DNA of 64,000 nt, taken from the NCBI RefSeq assembly GCF_000143415.4, contig NW_003314328.1, positions 647,889 to 711,888 of the forward strand, in the 5' to 3' direction. The stretch comes from Selaginella moellendorffii (Eukaryota > Streptophyta > Lycopodiopsida > Selaginellales > Selaginellaceae). The notes beneath the pieces were generated by a model. It was not told the DNA's origin, ran no database searches, and worked only from the letters and a program-made list of their open reading frames with translations. A program made the position numbers and the translations under genes. Positions 23,548-34,506 of the stretch are shown one piece after another; position 1 is the stretch's first letter; every line of letters begins with the position of its first letter.

Positions 23548-23556
23548 TTTATATAG
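23548..23556 (-). promoter_or_regulatory. TATA box upstream of Fic-like gene
   Basis: TATATAAAG on the minus strand lies about 30 bp before the ATG at 23519. That spacing implies a very short 5' UTR. The rest of 23557-23906 holds only low-information sequence, probably the 3' UTR of the upstream Fic gene. Confidence 0.45.
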
Positions 23557-23906
23557 TCTTAGGCTTTAACCATTATTCTCGATCTAAGCAACAGAGAAAA
23601 ATCTATGAGACATACCCTTGAAGCTATGAATATGAAACCATACCTTGTTACAGCAGCACCATGCTTCACTCCAAGAGTAAAAGCAAGAAGAGCATGGGAC
23701 CAAGAAGAAGAAAGAACTCACCATTTTCTTGATGGAAGACCAGGAGCTTCGATGGCAGTGCAGCACTACTTTTCTCGAACTTCCACAGCTCACATATCGA
23801 TGGTGATTCCAGGCATACTTGAAGGACCGCTTGTTCATCTCGCACCTCTCGAGCCGAATTTGATCAGATGGTGCGCTCCATCGACTCACTCCTTTATTCC
23901 ACTACC

Positions 23907-25942
23907 TCAAGAAATGATGAATTGCTCATAGGCCACGTCCACCAGGAAGGCAGCAACATCCGTCGTGTCACACTCCGGAACGCTCTCCAGTGGAATGACA
24001 CTGGCCTTGTTTGTCCTCGACAACGCGAGCGAATGTAGCATCCAAGTTCTCGCTGGCGTACAGTCCGTGTTCTCAGGGAGGCGCACATATCTTCCTCCGA
24101 GGCTGTCCTGGAGAAGCATTGCCGTTACTTTTCTGCAAGAAAAGGTCTCAGTTACAAATGAATGATAGAAAACAAAAAGACAAAGATATAAACCTTGACA
24201 CTCGACCATTGCCATCGCGGAATGGGTGAATTTCCAGGAACTCCACCATGTACCGCGCAGCAAGAGTAAAGTGCTTGCAGAGCGAACACGTTTGTGTGAG
24301 CTGGTGGTCTTCCTCAGCAAGGATCTCCCACTGTAAAGGCAGTGATTAAATCGGCTAATGTAAAGTGCAAGACAAATAAACTCACCTCTACGGTCAGTGC
24401 CCGGATCCACGCAGAGAGACAGCACTCGATGGCTTTCCAATCAAGGAAGCCTTGCCGCACACCATCACGTAGAGTCAAACTATAAGCGTGAGAAGTTCGT
24501 AGCTGTTTCTCCACGGGATTCAGCGCAATCACATCATCTATAGTAAGGCTCCGTGCGTCCAGCTTTGCAAGGAAATCTGGCGGCGTGTGAGGGACTCGTG
24601 GAAGCCTGGAGAGCTTAGCCACCATAGAGGACGTAGACAAAGCCTCGTGCCATGAAGGATGGGCCGACGTGCTTCTCCACGGAGGAAACTCGGAAATGCT
24701 TCCCTCGCAAATCTTGCTGTTTGAAACAAGTCAAGACTCACGCAAAAGAAATAGAAGTCCAAGATACCTGGTGCCTTCCTTGCCACATAACAGGGTGGGT
24801 TCGTCCTTGACACTGGAAAGAAAAAAGGATGAACAAAAAGCATTAGAAGTACGTAAGGATTCGTGACGAAGCAAATGGGCCAGTACCTGGTGCAGAAGCC
24901 GCGGGTTGAGAATGCCGAGCAGGAGACATGGACACTAGAAAAAAGCGTTGCAATGAGAATGAAGAACGTTGATAGTCAGAGCACCTGTGGCGTGGAGACA
25001 AGTATTGGAGGCTGCTCTGGCTGTCCAACAGGCGGAGATCACTGGAGAGAACACTGAAAGCATTAAAAACAAGTAGGAATCCTAGACGAATAAAACAACC
25101 TGGTGCAAAGGCTGCGGGTCGACTCATACAAGGCATGGACACTGGGAAAAAAGAAGAATGAATTAGAAGGAGAATAGAGGTAAAATGGAGTATAGAAAGC
25201 ACCTGCGACGTGGAGACTGGTATTCAAGGCTGCTCTGGCTGTCCAACAGGCTGCGACCACTGGAAAGAAAAAATGTAAAAACAAGTAGGAACCTTAGACG
25301 AATAAAGCAACCTGGTGAATAGGCTGCGGGTAGAGAAGGTCGACTCATACGAGACATGGACACTGGAAAAAAGAAGAATGCGTTAGAATGAAAATAAAGG
25401 TAAATGGAGTATAGAAGAGCACCTGCGACGGGAAGACTGGTATTCAAGGCTGCTTTGGCTGTCCAACATGGTGCGCTCACTGGAAAGAAAAAAGGAAGCA
25501 TTAGAAACAAGTAGGAATCCTACAGAAAGCCAACAACGGGCCAACAACCTGGTGGATAGGCCGCGGGTAGAGAAGGTCGAGTCATAGGAGACATGGTCAC
25601 TAGAAAACACAAGAACAATGCGTTGGAATGAGAATGAACGTTGATAATGGACTAACCTGCGGCGTAGAGACAGGTATTCAGGGCTGATCAGGCCTTCGAA
25701 CAGGCTGCAATCGATGGAAGCCAAGCGCCTTCCACAGCAGGGGGCCGGCACAACACTGTAAGGATGACACGAAAGAAAGACATGAACGAGAGAATGTTGC
25801 GGAACGATCCCTGGTGCGATGCTTTGAAGCGAATCGTCTAGAATGCATACCTGGATTCGATATTTCGAAGGCCTGGAACAAGCAGGGCTCGATTTGCTTC
25901 TCCGCATGCCGCGAATCCTGAAATTCCAGAGGATCGATGCAT
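23907..25942 (-). CDS. Fic-domain protein with a tandem exon-pair array in its N-terminal region
   Basis: Thirteen exons join in one frame, 430 residues in all. Exon 1 is 25942-25851 (MHRSSGISGFAACGEANRAL). Eight small exons alternate between 25755 and 24887. Exon 10 is 24812-24768. The main exon is 24716-24386, followed by 24330-24194 and 24132-23907. The 24330-24194 exon encodes FLEIHPFRDGNGRVSR, the intact Fic motif with catalytic His and the phosphate-binding GNGR. The expected activity is AMPylation or a related nucleotide transfer to protein hydroxyls. The small exons encode two alternating Ser/Thr/Arg-rich peptides of about 14-19 residues (a 33-residue version in the first), predicted disordered. 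All array junctions are phase 2 and all array exons are multiples of three. The final exon reads RKVTAMLLQDSLGGRYVRL and ends AYEQFIIS. Start choice: the ATG at 25942 is the only one giving phase 2 at the first donor. Confidence 0.72.
24887..25755 (-). repeat. Four-unit tandem exon-pair array inside the Fic gene
   Basis: Each unit has a b-exon and an a-exon with their introns; the spacing is about 210, 216 and 236 bp. The b-exons are 25755-25657 (99 nt, extended), 25479-25423, 25259-25203 and 25041-24985 (57 nt each). They encode variants of GRSLLDSQSSLEYQSPRR. The a-exons are 25599-25549 and 25362-25312 (51 nt), 25141-25100 (42 nt) and 24934-24887 (48 nt). They encode variants of VHVSYESTFSTRSLFT. 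Introns keep GT/AG ends and similar sequence, so whole exon-intron units were duplicated. The last small exon (24812-24768) has a similar CCAG|TGTC...ACCAG|GT frame and may be a diverged a-exon. Confidence 0.8.
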
Positions 25943-26277
25943 CGATTCAGCGAGAAGACGATCGATATTACGGACCTGAGGCCTTCACCCTGCCGACGAG
26001 AGAGCGCATCATCTTGCCTTGCCGCTCGATTACCCTAGGAGAAGGAGAATGAAGAACTGCTGGTGGAGTGGAGGACGCCGAATTTAAACATTCCCTCCAG
26101 TGTATCCTGGCCGTCCAGTGTCCGCGTGCCGATCGATGCCACGTGCCTCACCGGATCGCAAGACATACTGCCACGTGTCGGGCACAGCATCGTGGTCCAC
26201 GAAAGTCGTCTTTCGTCGCTCTATACTGCGCGCAAGTCGACGAAGTAAAGTCGGTTTTTGGCCGGAATGGCTTTTGA

Positions 26278-26883
26278 TCGGCTTCGTACGCTCGAAACGG
26301 GCACATCGAGGAGATCTTCTACCGGATGCCAGAGTGGGACTCGGTGTCTTGGCTCGGCTTTGCTCTAAACGGGCATCTTGGTCAGGCCGCGAAGCTCTTC
26401 CACTCAATGCCCGAGCAAAGCTCTGTCTCCTGGACCCGGCTATGCCCAAAACATAAACTCCACAGCCCCGTTTGACCTCTTCGACACCATGAAGGCAATT
26501 CACTCATCTGGAGCAGTGTGCTTTGCGTCCATCCTCATCGCTTGCAGTCACGAAGGCAAAGTCTACGCTGGGAAGTGCTCGCTCGTGTCCAAACGTATGT
26601 CGACAATGGACTACTGGATCCAGCCAGCCGACGAAACAGCACTCCCGCTGCATGATCGATCTGCTGGGCATTTGGATCACGCGCAGGAGGTCATACTCAC
26701 GATGCCATTCGTTCCGGACTTGCTCGAGTGGACGTGTCTCTTGGCTGCTTGCAAGAGCCACAATAGCCTGCACCACGGAGCTCATGCCGCGGAGCGTGTA
26801 CTCCCGAGAATTTCCACCACGACGAGCGCTAGCTACGTTCTTCTCCGGAACTTGTTCTCGCTTAGTGGTGTCAAAGTCTTCTA
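26278..26883 (+). pseudogene. PPR C-terminal fragment, plus strand
   Basis: Frames show NGHIEEIFYRMPEWDSVSW and GHLGQAAKLFHSMPEQSSVSW (PPR repeats). After frame changes come CMIDLLG, ILTMPFVPDLLEWTCLLAACK and SYVLLRNLFS, which match the conserved end (E-type region) of plant PPR proteins. At least two frame breaks occur. 25943-26277, to its left, is the upstream region of the Fic gene and holds no other gene. Confidence 0.55.
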
Positions 26884-26924
26884 GCTTTCGGGAGTGACTC
26901 GATCCAAAACATGGCAGTAGCGGT

Positions 26925-29900
26925 TCTTCCTAGTGTTCCACTGAGCAAAGGTTTGCCATGGTGACATGAGCCCCAGCGTCGGCTTCGTTCATATCCAGCA
27001 AAGCTTGTACGCAACTCTCGCCACCACGGGATTTTTCCACTTCCAACAGGCACCGAGGATACTTCTCCAGATCCCGGCATTTGCTTCCAAAGCCATGCCT
27101 TTCACCAAGCTCAGAGCAGCCTCGAGTTTGCCGGCTCGGCCGTAGAGATCGACCATTGCGCTATAGTGTTCTAAGCTCGGAGAAACTCCATACTTGGATG
27201 CCATCGTCTCGAAACAGCGAGCTCCTTTCTCCACAAGGCCTGCGTGACTGCAAGCTGTGAGGAAGCACAGCAACGAGCTGGAGCTCACTCGCACAAACTC
27301 GCCCTCCATCTTGTGGAAAACTCCGAGCACCTGTTGCGTGTTTCCCCGTCGACTGTATCCAGAGATAAGTGCCGACCAAATCACTGGATCGTGACTCGCC
27401 GCGACCACCGAGTCAAAAACGTGTTGAGCATCGACCATGCTGCCGCATTTACCGTAGACATCCACCAAAGTCGTCACCAGGAGCTCGTTCTCTTCGAGCA
27501 AGTCTGGACGTCGATAGATCTCGGCATGGATATCTTTCGCCGAGTGGAGTGAAACCAAAACTCCGCAAGCCTTGAGAGCAGCAACGAAGCCAGGAGCATC
27601 GAAGAGATCCCTCCTGCTTGCTCTTGCGAGCTCAAAGAGTTCCAGAGCCACGTCCGGCTGGCCACACTCGACATATCCCAGCAGGAGTGAAGTCCGTGAC
27701 GAAGAGTTTCGCTGAGGCATCTTGTCGAAGGCTGCTCGAGCGTCCAGCATGCTTCCAGACTTCGAGTAAAACTCCACCAAGGTGTTGGCCACCACCATGT
27801 CGAGCTCAAATCCATGCTTAGCTGCTGCGGAGTGAACCGCCATGTCTTGCTCCAAACTCTCCACCATCGACTTGGACGATCTCTTGTCGAGTTTTAGAGA
27901 GGATCTTTCCTCGTCTGCCAGGACGCAGCAAGCCTTGAGCGCAGCCACGAAAGCTCTCGAGTCGGGCTTGAAAGAAGACGAGTCCCGCTCTAGCAACATT
28001 GGCCAAAAGTATCTCAAAGGCAGTCCGGCCTCCCCGTTTTCTACACATCCGAGCACTCGTGCTGTCCAAGAAACAACGTCGTGCCTCTCAATCCTCCCGA
28101 AAACGTGCACAGCATCCACCAGGGTTCCACACTTCGAGTACATGCTGATCAGTGCACTCGAAAGAACCACGTCTTATTCTAGCTCATCTTTCACGATGAG
28201 GGAATGAACTTCCATGCCTCGTTCCAGCGAAACGAGCTTCGCCACTTTATCCACCATGATCTTGTGTGCCTGCTTCTTTCCCGGCTAAAACACTGCACTC
28301 CTCGAGAGCAGCACAGAAAGTAATGGCGTCCAGCTTGCAGGAAGCTGTAGCTTGCATCCTTGCGAAGTATTCCAGTGCCAAGTCGCCTTGTTCGTTCTCG
28401 GCACATCCCAAAATCACTGCGTTCCACGACGCAGCATCCAGCGGCTCCGCCATCTCCTCGAAAACTTTGGTAGCCGCCACAAGACTTCCACACTCTGCGT
28501 AGAGAGTTATGAGGCTGCATGCGATGTAGCTATCGGAATCGCAGCCACGGCTGATGACTCGATAGTGGATCTCCAAGGTGATGATCAAGGAAGCCAGCTT
28601 CAATTGTTTTCCATCCACTTCGTTCTCGTTCCGCAACAGCAGCGACGGCTTTTAGTCCGGCAAGGATAGCTCGGGCATTGATAAGCTCGTCGTGAGCTTG
28701 CAACTGCTCGAAGAGCTCAAGAGCAAGCTCCGGCTCTTCGTACTTGGCTTATATCGAAATCAAACTCGTCCAGTTTGAATGGGAGTGGCAGGGCATCCTG
28801 TCGAAAACTCCTTCCACACCTGGCATACAAACCCATGAGACTGTTCCCGACACTCCTGCAAAACTTATCGCCCGACAAGCTCTTCTCGGCTTGAACGTGA
28901 AGAGCCATGACTTTGTCGAGAGTTTTGAACAGCTCTCCAGTCCCGAGTTTGGCCTCTTCCATCGCTGCCATGCCGCCGCAAGTGTTCAAAGCAGCAGCAA
29001 ACGTCACTCCATCGGGAGCGGTCCAACTATATCCATCTCTGTGTCGTTGAAGAAACCTCTGGAAAAGCTCGTAAGCCACCTCTCCCTGGCCATTCTCAGC
29101 ATATCCCAAGATCAGAGCGTTCCATGACACCACATCTGGCTGCTTTATCCTGTCGAAAACCTCTCGAGCCTGCTCCGTCCGTCCACACTTTGCGTAGTTC
29201 ACCAGACTGGCCGTTACGAAATCATCCCTTCCAAATCCGAGCTTCTCAGCTTGCAAGTGTAAGTCTCTCCCCTTAAGCAGCATCACCGCCTTCTTCCCAT
29301 CCTCTTTCACGGCCAAGTTCGTGCAAGCTTTGATCACTGCAACAAAAATCCACGAGTTTGGCAAGCATCTAGCAGCGTCCATGCCTGCCGAGAACAAATC
29401 CAAAGTCACTCCATCTCTGGAAGAACTAGTATCAGCATACCCGAGAAGGAGCGAGGTCCAAGCGACGACGTCGTGACGAACCATCCTATCGAAAACTCTG
29501 CGAGAATCCAGCAAACTCCCACACTTTGCGTAGACATCCACGAATGTCCTGCTCAAATCCCATCCTTACAGCTCGAGAGTGAACTCTCATAGTTTTCTTC
29601 AAAGCCTCGATATTTGTAAGAAGCTCACTATGGATGTTTCTTTGCTCGCCAGGTTTGATCGCTGCAGCAAAGGTCACGGCATACGGTGGAGCTCGAGTTT
29701 GATTTTCTAGCAGCATCTCCGTTAGCGTCTCGAGCGCCAAGATCTCTTGGCCATTGTCAGCGTAGCACAGGATCAAAGCGTTCCAGGAGGCAGCGTGTGA
29801 GGGGCATGGAATCAAAGACCCTGGTTGCGTTTGCGGTGCTTCCACACTTGGAGTACATTGTAACAAGGCTGCTGGCGACCAAGAGAGTGGATTCGTCGGA

Positions 29901-29995
29901 AGCTCTGGCTCTTGCGTGGATCGTCTTTGCTTGGCCTGCATTTGAGAGCGGAGCGATGATAAGGTTGAGCTCCAAGATGAGAAAATCTTCTTGAA
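26925..29995 (-). pseudogene. Large PPR gene, broken by stops and frameshifts
   Basis: Minus-strand PPR repeats run almost continuously for about 3 kb, with plant organelle-RNA-binding PPR features (VDVYAKCGSLLDSRRVFDRM, QPDVVSWNALILGYAENGQ, MVDLYGRAGKLEAALSLVKG). Two long open stretches remain: 29556-28717 (279 codons) and 28170-26989 (393 codons). Between and around them the frame is broken. There is an in-frame TAA just before 28170 (KDELE*DVVLSSALISMYSK), a frame change near 28260, others upstream of 29556, and one near 27010. If sequencing errors are excluded it is a pseudogene. A second, more decayed copy is at 21185-22600. Confidence 0.75.
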
Positions 29996-29999
29996 AGCT

Positions 30000-30567
30000 T
30001 TGCCATTGCTATGTTTACCTTTACCCTTTGTTCCGTTTGCCCTAAACTTGAAATTAGAGTGTAAGGAATAAGAATATCCGGAAAATATATTTTAATCTTA
30101 ATATTCTTACTTATCACCATTTCAAATGGAGCTGGGGTGGCTCTAAAGAACTTGCTGAATTGGATTGTCACATGAATTTGGTTCTTCCTTGCCCTGAGTT
30201 AATACTTTGCAGTTTTAATTTATATTATAGAATATTCTTTTTATAATTATTATTAATTAAAAACTTTAACAATTTATATTATAATTGTTACACAGAATTT
30301 AGGTTTAGGCTATTATACTATTGAAAAATATAGTTATTAAAATCTTCAGTTTATAATATTTTTAATCATGAAAATAACCAATGCTTTTATATTAATAATA
30401 TTAATAACAAACGAATTATCTTGAAAAATATCCTAAATTTTACTCGAGTATCATATTTTAAAGCTAGTTTTCTGCTCAAAGTTTTTGTGTTTCGAGAAAA
30501 AAAGAATGGATCTTATTGTTTGATTAGACGAGAAACGATAAAAAAAAACTCTCTTTTTCTCCTAGTT
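30000..30567. other. AT-rich interval between PPR gene and PDH-E1beta copy B
   Basis: About 30040-30560 is strongly A/T-rich without a plausible gene. It probably includes the 3' flank of PDH-E1beta copy B and the 5' flank of the PPR sequence. It is positionally and compositionally similar to 20480-21180. Confidence 0.55.
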
Positions 30568-31920
30568 CTAGACAAGTCCTTGGCACATTTGCTCCACTTT
30601 CACCACAATCTGTGCCGGTTGCACCACCGTCGCGTCCTCCAGCGTCGCAGCGTATGGCGTCGGCACGTCCTGCGATGACAAACACTCGGGCCGGCCGTCG
30701 AGGAAGTCCCAGAAGTTGTCAACAATCGCAGCTCTCAAGCTCGCTCCAATCCCGCCAGTTCTCATGCACTCCTCCACGATGAGAACCTTGTGCGTCTTCT
30801 TGATCGAGTTTCCAATCGTAAAGAGATCGAAAGGCTTCAGCGACCTGATGTCGATGATCTCCGGATCATAGCCTCTCTCCACCAGAGTCTTGGCAGCTTG
30901 GAGAACGAAGTGCCGCATCCTCGAGTACGTGAGAATGGTGACGTCCTTTCCCGGACGAACAAGCTCGGCTTCCTCGAGACAAAGCACATACTCCTCGTCG
31001 GGGATCCTCTCCTTGAGATTGTAGAGAAGGACGTGCTCGTAGAGGATCACTGGGTTGTCACTCCGGATCGCGGCCTTCATCAGTCCCTTCGCGTTGTAAG
31101 GAGTGGAGCACGCCACCATTTGCAAGCCCGGGACCGACTGGAAGTACGACTCCAAGCGCTGTGAGTGCTCGGCTCCAAGCTGCTTTCCCACTCCACCGGG
31201 ACCTCTGATAACGATCGGGATCTTGAACTGGCCACCCGAAGTATAGTGGAGCATTCCCGCGTTGTTGGAGATCTGGTTGTAAGCCAGCAGCAAGAATCCC
31301 ATGTTCATGCCTTCCACCACTGTCCTGAGTCCCGTCATGGCAGCTCCAATCCCCATCCCCGTGAAAGAGTTCTCGCAAATGGGCGTGTCGAGGACGCGCA
31401 AGTCGCCAAACTTCTCGGCCAGTCCCTTGGTGACTTTGTAGGAGCCTCCGTAGTGACCGACATCTTCGCCTATGACGCACACTGTGGGATCTCTTGCCAT
31501 CTCTTCCTCGAGACCTTCGCGAAGAGCATCGAAGAGCAAGATCTCGTGACTGGAAGTAAAGAACCAAGTGAAAAACTAGATTTTGGACGCTAAAACTTGT
31601 AAGAACTTACCCGGATTTCGCAGTGGTCAGATTCGGAGCTTCACCTTTCACCTACACGCATGATGGGTAAAACTTCTATGTCGGTAGGAAGAACTTACCG
31701 CGACAGCTTTTAGCGCAGAGCTCCTGTTCTTCCTCGATTCCTCGCTCAATGCAGCTCCTCTAACGACAAGGGCGCCTGAAAGAAGGCTTCATCGAGAAAT
31801 TCCCGGGACAGCGAGCTGATTACCTCGAGCTGATGAAGAGCACCGGATCCGCCCAGCATTTGGCGGCAACAGCAGCCGATTCTCAATGATGGGAGCAAGC
31901 GCCGCTCCTGCCGCTGCCAT
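30568..31920 (-). CDS. Pyruvate dehydrogenase E1 beta subunit, plastid type (copy B)
   Basis: There are four exons: 31920-31824, 31775-31699, a 41-nt exon near 31650-31610, and 31549-30568. They give 398 residues, the same length as copy A, and exon 4 is the same 982 nt. Mature residues differ from copy A at only a few positions seen by eye (for example VCVIGEDV here, VCVMGEDV in [10 protein letters not shown] here, PVVIRGPGG in A). Exons 1 to 3 are much more diverged. The transit peptide here is [21 protein letters not shown], so import efficiency or timing may differ. The function is as in copy A: decarboxylation of pyruvate in the plastid complex. Its introns also differ from those of copy A. 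Confidence 0.92.
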
Positions 31921-32210
31921 TGCCCTTGCCGGATCCACAAAACCCTAATCACCGAGAGAAGAATTTATTCGCCATAGCCAGCAAGCATGCAATGAACTAG
32001 CGGCCAGGAACTTGCCACGTCAGCAAATCTCTAGCAGGGACCAAAATATTCTTCCGCTCTTTCATCTGTCAATCAAATCTTGTCAGTTTGTGGTCTAGGG
32101 CAGAAATGCGGCCGCGATGCGAGGTAAGCTGTCGATTTCGCCGCCCCAATCGATCGATTGCCTGCTGCTGGCAGTGGAAATCGAGCTTGGCGGCAGCGAA
32201 TTAGCCGGGC

Positions 32211-33747
32211 ATGGCAGAGGAATCGACTGTGGACGAGCTCGGGCCCAAATTCTCGCAAGAGGAGGATCAAGGCGGCCCCGATTGGTTTGAGCGCTTGCCC
32301 GAGCACGTCCTCATCGAAATTCTCATCCGCATTCCCGCTCCAAACTGGCCGGCGGCGGCGTGCGCCAAGAAGCAATGGGCGGCGCTCTTCAAGAGCGAGG
32401 AGCTGTGGCGATTGGCGCTGCTGAGAAAATGGCCTCACACCGCGGAGGTCGAGCGATGGCCCGGCCCAATTGGCCGAGGCTGTAGCAAGCGGTACGCTCT
32501 CTCTCTCTCTGTGTTTGTGTGTGTGTGTGAGAGAGAGAGGACATTGTTTCTTCGCTATCGCCATTATATTTCTTTCTCTGTTCTCTTTGATCTCTATCTC
32601 TATCTATCTCTTTGATCAAACTTCCACGAAACTATTCACCTTCTTCCTGTTGATCAAAGTGCTATCATCACTCTAGATCCCTTCCTTTTGTTTAACTATA
32701 CACTGGTCTTCCTTTTTCATCATTCTTTCTCTTTCTCTAACGACACTGTCACTTCCCATAGTTTCTCTTTGATCAAGCTATCATCGTCTTCAATCGAACT
32801 ATTCATTCTTTTCGTCGATCAAACTTTCTTCGTTATGCTCGTTTCCCTTCTCTTCTGCGAATTCATTTATGTTTTTCTTGTTCTTTCGATCTTCCTCTTC
32901 TATCATTCTTCTCTTAAATTACATTATCATCACCATTTCTTCGCTACTATCTTTCCTTGCTTTGATCTCTATCTCTTTGATCAACTTCAACTTCAACGAA
33001 ACTATTCATCTGATCAAACTATCATCACTCCTCTAGTTTAACATGTCGCATGGTTTCTCTTTGATCAAGCTATCATTTTCTATTCATTCCAGTTTATCAA
33101 ACTTTCCTCGCTATCATATCTTTGTTCTTTCCCTTCTCTGCTTAGTCTCTATCATCTCATAAAACTAACACGTCTTTTCTTCGATCAAGCAATCGTCCTT
33201 TCTCGCTTTTTTCATTGCTCGTTCTCTTTGCAGTCGCTACAGAGCCATGCACGCGAGCAAAGCAGTGTTACCACTTATAGGCGGCGACGTCGAAGAAGTC
33301 GCCGGACACGTCTATCTCTACCTGAAAGAACAGCTCGAGTCCGCTTCCTCGGTTTCATACAGCCTTCTCCACGGAACTACAATCAGTTAAGTTCCTCTGG
33401 ACGAGCGAGCGTTCTCCTCTTTTCTTTTGTTTCACTCATTCAATGTTAACGACTGGGTATTGAATGGCAGACCAGTTCCTGGCTTGTAAGATGGCAGGCA
33501 ATGAGGCACAGGCTCTGGCGTCACAGATTTGGATCGCCGTGATCAATAATCTGGACAAAACTGACCGAAGGCTCAGCCTCCTGATACGCGCGGCAGATGT
33601 AAGCTTTGTCTTCCTCCTTTCCTTCTGTAAATTCCGTAGTGTTTCCCACAGGTGTTCCTTCCATCGTATTCCAAGTCTCACGGGCTTCTTGTGGAGCGCA
33701 TCGTAAGTTTCAGGGATTGTCATCGCTTCTTCAAGCTCACAATATGA
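32211..33747 (+). CDS. F-box protein, plant-conserved family
   Basis: Four exons (32211-32491, 33234-33385, 33471-33598, 33652-33747) give 218 residues. The F-box at residues 25-70 reads DWFERLPEHVLIEILIRIP and continues to LWRLALLRKWP. F-boxes bind SKP1 and place the protein as the substrate adaptor of an SCF ubiquitin ligase. The remainder (RYRAMHASKAVLPLIGG, GHVYLYLKEQLES, ASQIWIAVINNLDKTD) matches a small plant-wide F-box group with no kelch or LRR repeats. The end VERIVSFRDCHRFFKLTI is shorter than I would expect for the group, so the C-terminus may be truncated. Intron 1 is unusually long (742 nt) for this window. Confidence 0.75.
32492..33233 (+). repeat. Pyrimidine-rich intron with recurring TGATCAA words
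   Basis: Intron 1 of the F-box gene starts with a (CT)n/(GT)n microsatellite (about 32494-32540). It then contains at least eight copies of a GATCAA-centred word followed by a (g/a)ct(a/t)tcatc-like word at irregular spacing. This looks like a decayed minisatellite on the plus strand. Confidence 0.55.
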
Positions 33748-34506
33748 GCCCCTTCTCACTGGAGCTTACATCAGACGGTAAGCAAATCTTCCTGTTCAAT
33801 ACAGTTTTGTGTGGACAATCCAGGTTGTAAGTTCTCAGATCAATCAAGAACAAGGAACAAGAATCCTCTGCCTGGCTGTGCTGTGAGTTGGCTCTAAACA
33901 TCTTTTATGCCAAAACTCTGGATCGCTAACGACTTTTAAGTGCCAGACAGCTACGGGCGCTAGCGATGGGTGTGTCCATCGCGAATCTTTAAGAAAACAA
34001 GCAAGACAACACTAGACACACACACAAACAAAAAGAGGAGACGCGCACTTATATGATGAATCAAAATCAAACAAAAACAAAGAGTACACCAGCCCGAGTG
34101 TCAGTATTTCTTTTCTCTTTTTTCCTTTTTCTTTTTTTTCAGTACATGTGGAGCAGCTTTTCTTTTGCGTCCACATCTCACAAATATCTAAAAAGAATAA
34201 CCTCTTCTGCCAAAAGGGAAGAACAAATGCGATTTGCTGGAAATCCAAAAAATTTCATGCGGTGTGGTTGGATATATCGTGCTGCGAACAATGGGGGCAC
34301 TCCAAACATAACAAAATCTACTGGCCGCTCCACTGCGTGCCACCCCACCGGCAACATCGCGCTGACACTACTGTACGGCACTAGACAACCATCACAGGTC
34401 AACTTTCGTGCTCCAAGTTTACTCCGGCAAATTAAAAACAACCAAGAGACAGCGTAGCGACTGGCCAAAATTCTCTTCTCTGCGGAGACCTCTCCTCTCG
34501 CTCATG
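33748..34506. other. Intergenic stretch between convergent F-box and MATE genes
   Basis: This segment contains the two 3' flanks. There are A-rich and T-rich runs near 34010-34140, and no frame with coding character was found. Confidence 0.4.

Noticed and set aside
24843-25510. Hydrophobic Phe/Ser-rich open frames on the minus strand over the Fic array
   Set aside because: They read through pyrimidine-rich introns. The phase-2 spliced frame is consistent at all small exons and joins the Fic exon in frame.
25805-25845. Extra a-type exon between Fic exon 1 and the first b-exon
   Set aside because: An ACCAG end resembles the other a-exons, but the following bases are GGATCG, not a GT donor, so it is at most a dead module.
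32073-32564. 163-codon minus-strand frame opposite F-box exon 1
   Set aside because: It runs through a CT/GT microsatellite and has no recognisable motif. The plus strand encodes an F-box.
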